The notes under the pieces were generated by a model. That model was not told the origin of the DNA. It saw only the letters and a program-made list of their open reading frames with translations, and did no database searches. Shown here piece by piece: positions 46,130-57,920 of a DNA stretch of 64,000 nt. The DNA is from Antedon mediterranea (Eukaryota; Echinodermata; Crinoidea; Comatulida; Antedonidae): assembly GCF_964355755.1 (NCBI RefSeq), contig NC_092678.1, positions 16,960,922 to 17,024,921 of the forward strand. The letters are read 5' to 3'. Position 1 is the stretch's first letter, and each line of letters begins with the position of its first letter. The translations under genes were made by a program, and so were the position numbers.

Positions 46130-47180
46130 ACAAGACGAGTTAGGTTATCCGCAGCGCAAATGCCACGTGCACGTCATACTTTAGAATATTGAGCACAGAA
46201 AAACGATTATGCCATTGAAAAAATGTTAGTGTGGTCTCTATTTTGTGTCACGTCTAAGTATATAGAGTATACACTATATATCTGTATACGTACTACTTAC
46301 AGTGCAGAATAGGTGAAAATACCGGGACCCGCTTTTTCATCCAATGTTTACCATGATGATGTCATCAAAACGAAACACGTAGATAGCAATTTTGGAAGGA
46401 AATTATCCGAGCAACAACATATCAACGTGTTGAATAAATTTGGATACGTATAATACGGAAGTGCGCTCTTTTAAATGTCATGAACTATGACGCAAAATAT
46501 GAAATTACGACTGTTATAATTGAACTGGCCATATGATGACGTCACAACATTCGATTTGCATAATTTGTACATGAATTCCTATTGTACAATTCAACAGTTT
46601 CCAGAAAACGTTTTAATCATGAGTATCACTTTTTATTCTGAGGAGCTATAATACATTTAAATTTATTGGAATGATGAAAAAAAGTGACCAAAGTCATTCA
46701 CGCGTTTGAACATGATGAAGTCATCACAATTTTAAAAATGGTAAATCATGCGAAAGATAATTGATTGACCTAGACAATATAAACATATGGGGGAAAATGG
46801 AATATGGATAAGTGGAGATGCGCTCTATTAAATGTGATGAGCTATACAAAAGAGACACAAATCCTATATTTTATATTCGAGTGGCCATACGATGACGTCA
46901 CAATGTCTAGTTAGCCATATTGATACATGATCCGATATCAACAACTCATCTACTTCCAGAATATGTAAAAAAAAACTTCACCATGTAGTTTAGAAACTAT
47001 GACTTTTGAAAAAAAGTCATAATTTTGACGATTTTTTTACTTTTTCATAAAAAACGGGCGCAAATTGTCCAATTCGACGTGCTCGTATGACGTGATTTTA
47101 AGTCGAAATTATTTGAAAGCTTGGAAAATTACTAGAAAAGGCTGAAAAAACATAAATCACGCAAAAAAAATAACATTTAC
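46130..47180. repeat. Repeat block B, copy 2
   Basis: Near-identical to 39990-41040, with small indels (an extra TTCCTATTGTACAATTCAAC near 46576). Confidence 0.75.
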
Positions 47181-47310
47181 TAATAATGATAATAATAATT
47201 ATACGAATAGGGCAAAGGTAAAAAATAAAATGATGTGACAATAAATGTGGTTATCTTACAACGAAAATATACTATTTTCAAAAGTATGATAAACAAGAGC
47301 AAACACTCTC

Positions 47311-47382
47311 AGTTCTGTCAATGATGTCAAAACATCAAACACATTTGCTGTTAATGTAGTTATTTGGTTATTGTACAAGTAC
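47311..47382 (-). pseudogene. LRR cassette exon with mutated splice donor
   Basis: 72 bp, frame open: YLYNNQITTLTANVF then DVLTSLTE. The acceptor GGTTTTCAG is normal, but the donor reads GAGAGT instead of GTGAGT, so the exon should not be spliced in. The usual LPxN is LTAN. Confidence 0.82.
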
Positions 47383-47499
47383 CTGAAAACCGTGAAAAAA
47401 TTCAATAAATAAGTATAGTATATATACAGTACCAAAGAATAGTACGATAAAAATGATCTATTTTATTAATTTAGAAATACTTTCCATATCATGATTTCT

Positions 47500-48430
47500 G
47501 GATGTAGATGTGTTCTGCTATATTTTTACGTTTGATATAATATGATAGAGGTTCCGACGTTCTGTGGTATATTTATTATTGTTTTATTTGTATGATCCCT
47601 GTAAACTTCATCTTAATTTCAAATATAATAATATCAATAAAGTAATATTGTTTACTTAAGCGTGATTCCCACTAGAACGCAACGCAACGTAGCGACGTGT
47701 CGACGCAAACTGCTGTATTGCGTAATCACAAATGGGAACCGACGACGCTACAATGCTGCAAAGCCGCAGGTTTGATTTCACGCAGGCGAGGGAAAACACA
47801 ATTATCGGAAGGGCATTTTCTTACGCTGCGTAGGTTGCGTTACGTTGCGTCGCTAGAAGTTAGAAGAGTGCCAGTTATTCAGCACTGAAGAAAACAAAAT
47901 AAGAAAAAATGTAAACACATGTTACCAGGTTTTTTTAAAACAATTATAAAGCTAAGTGTGTTAATTAATGAGATGTAAGCACATTTTAGCATGAGGAAGT
48001 GAAAATATGGAGGGAGAGAAAACATAAAGTGTAGACACAGATATCACCTCACAAGCAATCTATTGCTGACCCAGTGTGAAGGCCGAAATCAAGAGTTGTT
48101 CCTGCTCCCCAATTATTGTGGTCCCTTTATTTATAAAACTTGAAAAGCAGAAAAAAGAGGAGGAGGAGGTGTATGTTTGTTTGTTGCCAGATGCCTATAA
48201 AGCTGGTTCAGAGTTTAAGTTATGTTTATCTTACGGACGGATAACGCTAATAATGTACGTACCACAACATTAGGTAACCGATACGCCCCCATTATGATAC
48301 GTGCGAATAAAGAAAAAGTGCTATTCCACTGTACGTAGGGATAGCTACCCGATGCCTCTCATAATAATATTATTTTTTATTCAATAACATTTAATAATAA
48401 TGATAATAATAATTTACTTTAAAACAAACG
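47500..48430. repeat. Repeat block A, copy 3 (partial)
   Basis: Matches the first 800 bp or so of blocks at 37826 and 43705, with the MITE at 47659-47856 inserted. Confidence 0.75.
47659..47856. mobile_element. MITE with TTA target duplication (Harbinger-like)
   Basis: Absent from the same site in the copies at 38130 and 44020. Flanked by TTA on each side. The left end AGCGTGATTCCCACTAGAAC, CGCAACGCAACG is inverted at the right as CGTTACGTTGCGTCGCTAG, with the outer bases lost. TTA duplications are typical of PIF/Harbinger. The motif resembles the element at 8371-8701. Confidence 0.65.
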
Positions 48431-48667
48431 AATACAAGTAGGCCTCATTACACACAATACAACTACAAACATGAGCTTGTGTTAAAAGAAAGGTTTAGGG
48501 ATCAATCATAATCAAACAAAAACGGGCATATTATATTATTTTAGTTTTGGATGAATATTCTGTCTTTGCAAAGAGTAAAAAATGAAATGATGTGACAATA
48601 AGTGTGGTTATCTTACAACGAAAATATATTATTTTCAAAAGTATGATAAACAATAGAAAGCACTCAC

Positions 48668-48739
48668 AGCCCTGTCAATGATGTCAAACCATCAAACACG
48701 TTTTCTGATATTGTAGTTATTTTGTTACTTTCCAACCAT
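48668..48739 (-). CDS. LRR cassette exon (left subfamily), intact
   Basis: 72 bp, acceptor AATTTTCAG, donor GTGAGT, phase 2 both sides. It encodes WLESNKITTISENVF then DGLTSLTG. Ser replaces the usual Pro after the TT(L/I) core. Only about 1.36 kb separates it from the donor-dead exon at 47311. Confidence 0.83.
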
Positions 48740-48799
48740 CTGAAAATTGTGAAAAAATGCATTAAATAAGTAGCCTATATAAATACAGTACCAAATGAT

Positions 48800-51474
48800 A
48801 ATACGAAAAAAAAAAAATTATTTTTTAAATTTGTATATACAAAAAAATATAACAACAAATATCTTATTGTGCAAACAGAGGCCAAAAAAAGCTTATGTCT
48901 ATTAGGCGTGTCACTCCAGCAGTGAAAACATTACAGGGTAGGCCTATATACAAGGACATAAAAATGTTTGTTTAATGTTACTTTAGCTCGTATTATCATT
49001 AGTTGCATGTTTTAGCTGTTTTTCTTTAACTGCTTTTACATGATATAACTATGTTTTATCTAGATTTACTGTAAATATGTTGTAATTTCTTTAATATCTA
49101 CGATACAATACAACCGTTAAATGACGATGATCCATGTATTCTGCTATATTTTCATTTTTCATTATGGCCGCCGATATTGCTACAGTAACTGAATTAAATA
49201 GTCTTGAGTTCGCATAAACAATGTCAAAATAGAAAAAATCAAAAAGAGCAAAACGAAAGATATTACATTTGATCGTATTACACATGAAACAGACATATTC
49301 CGTAGAAGTATTAATTCCTACAATAAAATAATTGTTTTTATGAGGCATAGCGTTAAACTGACGTTTTCATGAGAGGAAGATATAAAATATTTGTTCCTCG
49401 TGCACAATAAGCTTATTACAACACTATTACACTAAAGCATAAAGTTACACTTAACTGTGCCTTAACACCGTTTAATAGTTCAACCGATACAACATTCTGA
49501 CTTGTCCAAATTTCTTTTTAAAAAAATCTGACAAATATAAACATGAAGAAATAAAAAGCAATGTCATTAATATACATCAGGCTTAAGAATAATGACATCA
49601 ATTTTCGATAATCATAAGGACGAGTTCTCGAATGATTCTCTCATTTGTGCCGATGGAATTGATATTTCCTAAGTTTACCTAACTACGGAGGAATAGATGC
49701 CTCAAATAATAACGTTTTCATGAGAGGAAGATATATAGCATTTGTTCCCCGTCAACACTATTTCAAATCCCATGAATCGAAACAATATGTCGAGTGTGCC
49801 TATTCCTTCTTGTTCTTATTCCTCTTGAGAGGAAGATATATAACATTTGTTCCGCGTGCAAAATAAGCTTATAACACTATTGTAGATTATACGTGAATCG
49901 AAACAATTATGTCGAGTGTGCCGATTCCTTCTTGTTTTACTGTGGACAACCGCATAGAGAAACTTTAACATTAACGCCATGCGTCTGGATTGTCTGTGAT
50001 TTTAAACGATTGTCAATGCTATCTCGACATATGACAATTATTTCTATTTGGTAATACAGAATCTCAAATGTATCACATGTGGTTCTTGTATCATTAGGTT
50101 AAGAATAAACATTTAAAATAATTATATAATTTCTCATTTAATAAAACATACCAGTTATACAACAAACTACGTACAGGAGCTCGAGCTTGTGTTAAATTAG
50201 TACATATTTTTTATCATTTATATTAAGAATACATTAATCATAATGTTTAATGATGCTGTATTATCGAATTTTAATGTTACTGGAGAAATCGAGATAGAAT
50301 ACCGATAATCAGGTGTGTTAGACCAGAATACGTTACTCCTGCTTAAAATGGAGGTCTTTGCTTTCACCACGTTCTGAAATGTGCCTGTAAGATTATGTTA
50401 GGCAAAAACAATACCGTGTATACCTAATAGCGGCCTGGTGAGACCTATGTATTGCCTTCGCTAAATCCTTTCTTAAACTTGTTCCCACTTATACCTTCTA
50501 GAGGAATGTTATCCATAGATATAACCCTAATATACTGCTGATTGGATTCGTCATTTTATAATTGTAACACAATGTGTCATAAGAACTGTTCGTTATACCA
50601 TGGTAGTATGTGGTGCAATTAATTAAAGAATTATGTGATTTGTAAATATTTTACACAAAGTGCAACACAGTGTGACGTATTGTCTGCTACAATATCTAAT
50701 GATTACACATTTTTAATAATTATGTAGTTTCTCATTTAATAAAACATACCAGTTATAATAACAAATTACCGTATTAAACGTACAAATCAAAGTATAAAAA
50801 CAATAAGTATATACAGTACCAACGGAAATTACGATAAAAAAGTATCTATTTTATTAATTTCGAAATACAAAGAAAAAATAACAACAACATATCTATATTG
50901 TGAGGCCAAAAAGGCTTATGTCCAATTAGGCGTGTCAGTCTGACAATGAAACAATTACAAGGTATAATTGATATAATACTAATTGTATGTTACTTTATCT
51001 CGTATTATCATTATTTGCATGTTTTAGCTGTTTTTCATTAACTGTCTTTGCATGATTATAACAATGTTTTATCTAGATTGACTGTAATCATGTTGTACTT
51101 TCCATATCATATGATTTCTGGATGTAGATCAATATCTACAACACAATACAAACGTTAAATGACGATGATCCATGTATTCTGCTATATTTTTACTTTTCAT
51201 TATGGCAGCCGACGGTGCTACAGTGACTGAATTAAATAGTCTTGTTCGTAAACAATGCCAAAATAAAAAAACTCGAAGAGAGCAAAAAGAAAGATATTAC
51301 GCTTGAACGTATCACACATTAAACATACATATTCCGTAGAAGTATTAATTCATAAAATAAAATAATTGTTTTTGGAGGCATAGAGTTAAACTTACGTTTT
51401 CATGAGAGGAGGATAAGATAATATTGGTTCCTCGTGCAAAATAAGCTTATTACAACACTATTGCAGATTATAAC
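48800..51474. repeat. Repeat blocks C, further copies
   Basis: 48800-49700 matches block C of 41500-42370; 50220-51470 matches 42420-43690. Between them 49700-50150 shows short internal repeats (GAGAGGAAGATATATA repeated, GTGAATCGAAACAAT repeated). No LRR exon here. Confidence 0.7.
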
Positions 51475-51879
51475 GTGAATCGGCGGTGATTGTACAGAGG
51501 CGTGTCTATTTTTGTTTTCGTATCTATAATTTTGGCTTTCAAAAATGGCAGCCCAAAGCAATCGCTACCCCTGGATCCGACCCGTCAGACTATTTTGATA
51601 TACAATGATAGAGGTTCAGACGTTCTGTGGTACATTTAAATTGTATTATTTGTATTCCGTCTTTAAACTTCATCTTAATTTCAAATAGAATAACATCAAT
51701 AAAGTAATATTGTTTACTTAGAAGTGTGCCAGTTATTCAGCACTGAAGAAAACAAAATCAGAAAAAAAATTTAACACATGCGACCACATTTTTTTAAACA
51801 TTATTAAGGCTAAGTGTGTTAATTATTGAGATGTAAAGCACATAGGCTGATTTTAGCATGAGGAAGTGCAGACTAGGCG
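51475..51879. repeat. Repeat block A, copy 4 (fragment)
   Basis: Contains the CTGGATCCGACCCGTC and CACTGAAGAAAACAAAATC stretches of block A, then stops at GAGGAAGTGCA where the LINE fragment follows. Confidence 0.7.
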
Positions 51880-53030
51880 AGAGGTGTTCGGTTTGTTTAC
51901 AAATCTATACCCACTATTTCTGATTGGTCGCGAGCTTTCAATTGCCATAGTTGCTTTCTGGACGCACCAAAAGCGTTCGATCGAGTCAAATCTTATTTAA
52001 AGTTTTAGTTGAAAGAGGTGTGCCTATCTTTGTAGTTAGGATCTTACGACACTGGTATGATAATCAAGAATTTGTTGTTAGATGGGGACATTGTGTCCCT
52101 TTACCTTTTTTCTGTTATTAACGGTGTGCGCCAAGGGGGTGTAATGTCTCCACTGCTTTACAATGTAGCCTATTATATTGACGATCTTTATGTACAACTT
52201 AGAGAGTCCAATCATGGGTGTACTATTGGTGATAACAAAGTTAATTGTCTCAGTTACGCTGATGACATGCTTCTCATGGCTCCTTTTTCTATTGGAGTAC
52301 TGAATCTCATTAATGTTTTTGAACTTTATGCTACGAATCGAGATATTGTGTACGGTACTATACAATCCAAGTGTATGTTTTTATGTGCTCGTGTACGTAA
52401 GTTACAAGGTTGACCTAGTGTTAAGCTAAACCACACTGACCTTGAATTTGTTGACTGTATAACATACTTGGGTCATATGATTTGTAACTCTCTGAATGTT
52501 GATAATGATATTAAGAAACAGTATCGAGCTCTGTGTATCAAAGCTAATGCATTATACAGGACATTCTACAAATGTTCCGTTGAAGTTAAATGTCAGTTAT
52601 TTAAAATGTTTTGCGTTAATGTAGGCCAATACTATATGACTCTATGGAGAAAATTCCGTGAAGGTACTGTAAACTAATTTAGAGTTTTCTTTAATAACGG
52701 GTTGCGTAAGCTACTGAAAATTCTTAGTTATAGCATTATGTTTTTTAACGAATAACGTTCCCTCATTCTATAATTTGATGGAACGCTATACATTATAGTT
52801 TTAAGAGCATAATTCATGACAGTTGCAATAGCCTGATTCAAACCAACGTCATTCCACAATCCAACCTACATCAGCGTTGGTACAAATTGGTATTTTTTAG
52901 GATATTGTAAGTTGATTTGTGGAAGTTGCTTATTTAATTTCCTGGTTAAATTGTTTCTATTTTTGTTTTTTGTATGATTTGTATATGGATGTACTATCCG
53001 AAATAAAGAAAATGAATGAATGAATGAATA
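51880..53030 (+). pseudogene. LINE (CR1/Jockey-like) reverse transcriptase and 3' end
   Basis: Plus-strand RT pieces: LDAPKAFDRV (block 3, near 51960), NGVRQGGVMSPLLYN (block 4) and LSYADDMLLMAP (block 5, intact YADD). After a TGA at 52411-52413 the same frame continues VKLNHTDLEFVDCITYLGHM and ALCIKANALYRTFYKCSVEV, the LINE thumb region. The copy ends with a GAATGAATGAATGAATAG tail at about 53010-53030, the usual short tandem 3' end of CR1-like LINEs. Confidence 0.82.
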
Positions 53031-53194
53031 GTGTACCGTCATTTTAAAAGTGATATTATTGGCCTAATACAACGTCATGGTATTTAGAAACAGTTAAACC
53101 TACCCTTAAATGCATAATTTCACAATTAACCAGATTTACTTACAATTGTAAAGCTTGTTGTTACAAGTAAGGAAAAATGAGAATAAACACTTAC
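53031..53194. other. LRR intron
   Basis: Intron downstream (in gene sense) of the 53195-53266 exon; the same sequence recurs next to the other right-subfamily LRR exons. Confidence 0.6.
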
Positions 53195-53266
53195 AGTGTA
53201 ACCAATGACGTCAAACCAACAAATTCATTTCCAGACAATGTAGTAATGCCGTTAGAGCTTAAATCC
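53195..53266 (-). CDS. LRR cassette exon (right subfamily), intact
   Basis: 72 bp, acceptor TTTTGAAG, donor GTAAGT, phase 2 both sides. It encodes DLSSNGITTLSGNEF then VGLTSLVT. This subfamily differs from the left one in NGITTL, GLTSLV and in its flanking intron sequence, so the two sub-arrays expanded separately. Confidence 0.85.
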
Positions 53267-53535
53267 CTTCAAAATAAAAACATGAATACTTGGTAAATAA
53301 CAGTTCACGAGTTGAGGTTTCCTTCTTCGGGGAAAAATTGTTACAGTTTGGTGTGTATGTCAGCGGACAAAATTGTGACCGTAAAATAATGTATCTGCAT
53401 TGTACTGTTAGTGTGTATTAATGTGTCAGTGAAAATTAAAGAGGGTCGATAATGGTGCAAACATTAAAATATTAAAACTAAAATAGAAAGTTTATCAATT
53501 GAGTACGTAGAACTAAAGATCCGAAGCCTAGTTGG

Positions 53536-54180
53536 TTGGAACTTGTTCCGCCAGAGATGGTTCCTGATCAAGTTCAAACTATCAAACACGTCACAGGAAT
53601 TGTGGACAAATGTGGAAAACGCGTCAAACTTCGAAGGAAAAAATTCAAACCTCCAATGCCATCTGTTATTTTTGGTAATGCGCAATCACTCAAAACAAGT
53701 GAAATGGCTGCAAATGTATTCGAATACAGGAACAGTTGCCTTATGGCGATCACTGAAACTTGGCTAATTGAATCTTTTCGGATAATGAATCAAAAAATTG
53801 TTCTTGTTATCTGGAATTATTAACAGTTGCTCTTCGTTCCTTTTACTTGCTAAGGGAATTCTAGCAGGTTCTAGTCATCATTATCTATATGCAGACTTCA
53901 AAGTAGCTTGCGCTAAAGTCGCTGAGGTAGATATAGGCACATAAGCTGCAAATCTCCAGATTCAATAAAGCTGTTAGCTTACTATGTGATCTCCACAAAG
54001 GATCCCATAAAGAGCTTTCAAAGGTAATTCCACACCTTCATCAATATGTAAACGTTGCTACTAGAGAAGGCACTATATACTTGATATGTGCTATGGAAAT
54101 GTTAAAAATGCTTATACAGCAAAGAGATGTCCAAGCATTGGGCGGTGAGATCACGAAATGATACAACATGATCCCAAGCT
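53536..54180 (+). pseudogene. LINE endonuclease-domain fragment, unit 1
   Basis: The plus strand (antisense to the LRR gene) reads MPSVIFGNAQSLKTSEMA, then NSCLMAITETWL: the Asn- and Glu-containing start of the APE-type endonuclease of CR1-like LINEs. Further on, in broken frames, come CYGNVKNAYTAKRCP-like and GRSDHEMIQHDP-like pieces, its C-terminal end (the SDH box). Frames are shifted, so inactive. Copied in the next three units because it sits in the duplicated intron. Confidence 0.75.
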
Positions 54181-54369
54181 ATAATTCACGAACGTAGGAA
54201 TCCTCAAAATGAATATGATACGCACATAGCTTAGTGCCTTTAATTATGATATTCATTAGGCCTACATTGGCCTGGGTTTACCCACTGTGAACTGTAGTGC
54301 TTTTTTTTTTCCTTATCAACCTATTCACGGGTATTAAAACGTATAAATCTAAAATTCCAACACAGTATG

Positions 54370-54785
54370 ACTCTATGATGGAGTAAATTCAGTGAAGGTA
54401 GGCCTACTGTGAACTCATTCAGAGTTTGCTTTAATAACGGGTTGCGTAAGCTACTGAAATTTTCTAGTTATAATAGTGCAAGCATGATAATTATTTGTAA
54501 CGAATAACGTTCCCTCATTCTATGAATATTGGAGGAACTCTATACATAGTTTTAAGAACAGAATTCATGACAGTTGCAATAGCCTGATTCAAACCATATT
54601 TAACGTCCTAACACAATCCAACCTACTGTACAGTACATCAGCGTTGGTACAAATTGGTATTTTTTAGGATATTGTAAGTTGATTTGTGGAAGTTGCTTAT
54701 TTAATTTCCTAGTTAAATTGTTTCTATTTTTGTATGATTTGTATATGGATGTACTATCCGAAAATAAATGGGTGAATAGTGTACC
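54370..54785 (+). mobile_element. LINE 3'-end fragment
   Basis: Closely matches the last 400 bp of the LINE at 51880-53030 (AACGGGTTGCGTAAGCTACT, GTATATGGATGTACTATCCG). No coding left. Confidence 0.75.
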
Positions 54786-54948
54786 GTAATTTTACAAGTT
54801 ATATTATTGGCTAATACAACGTAATGGTATTTAGAAACAGTTAAACCTACACTTAAATGCATAATTTCACAATTAACCAGATTTACTTGCAATTGTATAA
54901 AGCTTTTAAATTGTTACAAGTAAGGAAAAAATGAGAATAAACACTTAC

Positions 54949-55018
54949 AGTGTAACCAATGACGTCAAACCAACAAATGTATTTTCATACAATGTAGTAA
55001 TGCCGTTTCTGCTTAAAT
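54949..55018 (-). pseudogene. LRR cassette exon lacking its acceptor
   Basis: Donor GTAAGT and most of the repeat are present (LSRNGITTLYENTF then VGLTSLVT), but the 5' end runs straight into intron sequence normally about 45 bp further upstream. A deletion between two AAATAA-like stretches removed the acceptor. Confidence 0.82.
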
Positions 55019-55274
55019 AACAGTTCACGAGTTAAGGTTTTCTTCTTCGGGGAAAATTGTTACAGTTTGGTATATATGTCAGCGGACAAAATTGTGACCG
55101 TAAAATAATTTATCTGCATTGTACTGTTAGTGTGTATTACGTGTCAGTGAAAATTAAAGAGGGTCGATAATGGTGCAAACATTAAAATATTAAAATTAAA
55201 ATACAAAGTTTATCAATTGAGTACATAGAACTAAAGATCCGAAGCCTAGTTGGTTGTAACTTGTTCCGCCAGAG

Positions 55275-55890
55275 ATGGTTCCTGATCAAGTTAAAACTAT
55301 CAAACACGTCACAGGAAGCGTGGACAAATGTGGAAAACGCGTCAAACTTCGAAGGAAAAAATTCAAACCTCCAATGCCATCTGTTATTTTTGGTAATGCG
55401 CACTCACTCAAAACAAGTGAAATGGCTGCAAATGTATTCGAATACAGGGACAGTTGCCTTATGGCGATCACTGAAACTTGGCTAATTGAATCTTTTCGGA
55501 TCATGGATCAACAAATTGTTCTTGTCATCAGGAATTATTAACAGTTGCTCTTCGTACGTCACTTTTACTTCCTAAGGGAATTCTAGCAGGTTCTAGTCAT
55601 CATTATCTATATGCAGACTTCAAAGTAGCTTGCGCTAAAGTCGCTGAGGTAGATATAGGCACATAAGCTGCAAATCTCCAGATTCAATAAAGCTGTTACT
55701 ATGTGATCTCCACAAAGGATCGCATAAAGAGCTTTCAAAGGTAATTCCACACCTTCATCAATATGTAAACGTTGCTACTAGAGAAGGCACTATATACTTG
55801 ATATGTGCTATGGAAATGTTAAAAATGCTTATACAGCAAAGAGATGTCCAAGCATTGGGCGGTCAGATCACGAAATGATACAACATGATC
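55275..55890 (+). pseudogene. LINE endonuclease-domain fragment, unit 2
   Basis: Near-identical to 53536-54180 (MPSVIFGNAHSLKTSEMA). Frame breaks are shared, so the damage predates duplication. Confidence 0.75.
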
Positions 55891-56534
55891 CCAAGCTATA
55901 ATTCACGAACGTAGGAATCCTCAAAATGAATATGATACGCACATAGCTTAGTGCCTTTAATTATGATATTCATTAGGTCTACATTAGGCCTGGGTTAGCC
56001 CACTGTGCAACTGTAGTGCTGTTTTTTTTTTTGTTCTTTAGTTCGATTCTTACAGGATAGTATTGTTTTATTTATCTAATCTATAGAAGGTTCAAAATTT
56101 TGTTTAGGGATTAATGTTAGATGGTGTGAGACTAAACGAGTTGTAACAGTAATGAAATTGAAGATGAGTACCACTTTCTGTTAATGTGTTAATACAACTT
56201 AAATTTATCGTTTGATTTATTTTGCAAAATACACTAAATTAGGAAACAACAGATTTTCTGTTGCATCCGCTTTAATAATAATTTGTTCACGGTCAGACCA
56301 CCACCATAACGCTTTGACAAAATAAACATTTTAACCTTTCTACGTATTGATGATATAGTTTATAATTATTAAAATAGGCCTATATGGTAAGATATAACCA
56401 CGTTACCCTAGCGTCATGGTATTTAGACTAAACCTACACTTAAACGTATAATAATCACAATTAACATGATTTACTTACAATTGTAAAGCTTTTAAATTTT
56501 TACCAGTAAGGAAAAAATGAAAATAAACACTTAC

Positions 56535-56606
56535 AGTGTAACCAATGACGTCAAACCAACAAATTCATTTCTAGACAATGTAGTAATGCCGTTACTGCCT
56601 AAATCC
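56535..56606 (-). CDS. LRR cassette exon (right subfamily), intact
   Basis: 72 bp, TTTTGAAG acceptor, GTAAGT donor, phase 2 both sides. It encodes DLGSNGITTLSRNEF then VGLTSLVT. Four bases differ from the 53195 exon, three of them replacements. Confidence 0.85.
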
Positions 56607-56875
56607 CTTCAAAATAAAAACATGAATACTTGGTAAAATAACAGTTCACGAGTTGAGGTTTCCTTCTTCGGGGAAAAATTGTTACAGTTTGGTGTGTATG
56701 TCAGCGGACAAAATTGTGACCGTAAAATAATTTATTTGCATTGTACTGTTAGTGTGTATTACGTGTCAGTGAAAATTAAAGAGTGTCGATAATGGTGCAA
56801 ACATTAAAATATTAAAATTAAAATACAAAGTTTATCAATTGAGTACGTAGAACTAAAGATCCGAAGCCCAGTTGG

Positions 56876-57320
56876 TTGGAACTTGTTCCGCCAGAGATGG
56901 TTCCTGATCAAGTTCAAACTATCAAACACGTCGCAGGAAGCGTGGACAAATGTAGAAAACGCGTCAAAAAACTTCAAAGGAACAATTTAAAACCTCCAAT
57001 GCCATCTGTTATTTTTGGTAACGCGCACTCACTCAAAACAAGTGAAATGGCTGCAAATGTATTCGAATACAGGGACAGTTGCCTTATGGCGATCACTGAA
57101 ACTTGGCTAATTGAATCTTTTCGGATCATGGATCAACAAATTGTTCTTGTTATCTGGAATTATTAACAGTTGCTCTTCGTCCCTTTTACTTGCTAAGGGA
57201 ATTCTAGCAGGTTCTAGTCATCATTATCTATATGCAGACTTCAAAGTAGCTTGCGCTAAAGTCGCTGAGGTAGATATAGGCACATAAGCTGCAAATCTCC
57301 AGATTCAATAAAGCTGTTAC
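56876..57320 (+). pseudogene. LINE endonuclease-domain fragment, unit 3 (left part)
   Basis: Same fragment as units 1 and 2 with a small in-frame change (KKLQRNNLKPPMPSV). It is interrupted at 57321 by the 401-bp insert and continues at 57722-57920. Confidence 0.72.
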
Positions 57321-57721
57321 CAGGGAGATGGAGTAACATCATAGTATGTTCTTTTGATCAGTCTACTTTTCCGACAGGAAGTAAAATAGATAAGACTTAA
57401 TCCCCGATAAACAGTTCCTCATCAAGTAAACAATTTTCCCTGACGTAATCAATGACACGCGCATGCGCAGAAAAGTCAAAGTTGCTTCGCTTCGCTTGAA
57501 TAACTCTGGCCTACGTCACACATCGTCAAGGTGTTTCAGAAAGCCAGATGATACAATCGCGACACACAATGACAACTGACGACTTCTATACCGATGTACG
57601 TAGACTTTTCCGATTTAGATTTCGATGATAGCGATTTAGAAGATGTTGATCTAAAATGAAAATGTGCCAATGTATTGCCCATGTGGGGAAAGTTCTGACG
57701 ATCAAATGATCGCTTGTGAAG
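57321..57721 (+). mobile_element. 401-bp insert with a PHD-finger-like start, GCTGTTAC duplication
   Basis: Unit-specific insert flanked by GCTGTTAC (57313-57320 and 57722-57729). It carries an NRF1-like GCGCATGCGC site, an ATG followed by acidic codons (DFDDSDLEDVDL) and, in a shifted frame, YCPCGESSDDQMIACEGC, the first Cys pairs of a PHD zinc finger. No inverted ends. It looks like the promoter and first exon of a PHD-finger gene or transposon, captured and decayed. Confidence 0.6.
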
Positions 57722-57920
57722 GCTGTTACTATGTAATCTCCACAAAGGATCCCATAAAGAGCTTTCAAAGGTAATTCCACACCTTCATAAATATGTAAAC
57801 GTTGCTACTAGAGAAGGCACTATATACTTGATATGTGCTATGGAAATGTTAAAAATGCTTATACAGCAAAGAGATGTCCAAGCATTGGGCGGTCAGATCA
57901 CGAAATGATACAACATGATC
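57722..57920 (+). pseudogene. LINE endonuclease-domain fragment, unit 3 (right part)
   Basis: Continues unit 3 after the insert, corresponding to 55690-55880 in unit 2. Confidence 0.7.

Noticed and set aside
53536-57166. Host gene family on the plus strand (MELVPPEMVPDQ... ORFs)
   Set aside because: The FGNA.SL and CLMAITETWL blocks mark them as LINE endonuclease pieces copied along with LRR introns.
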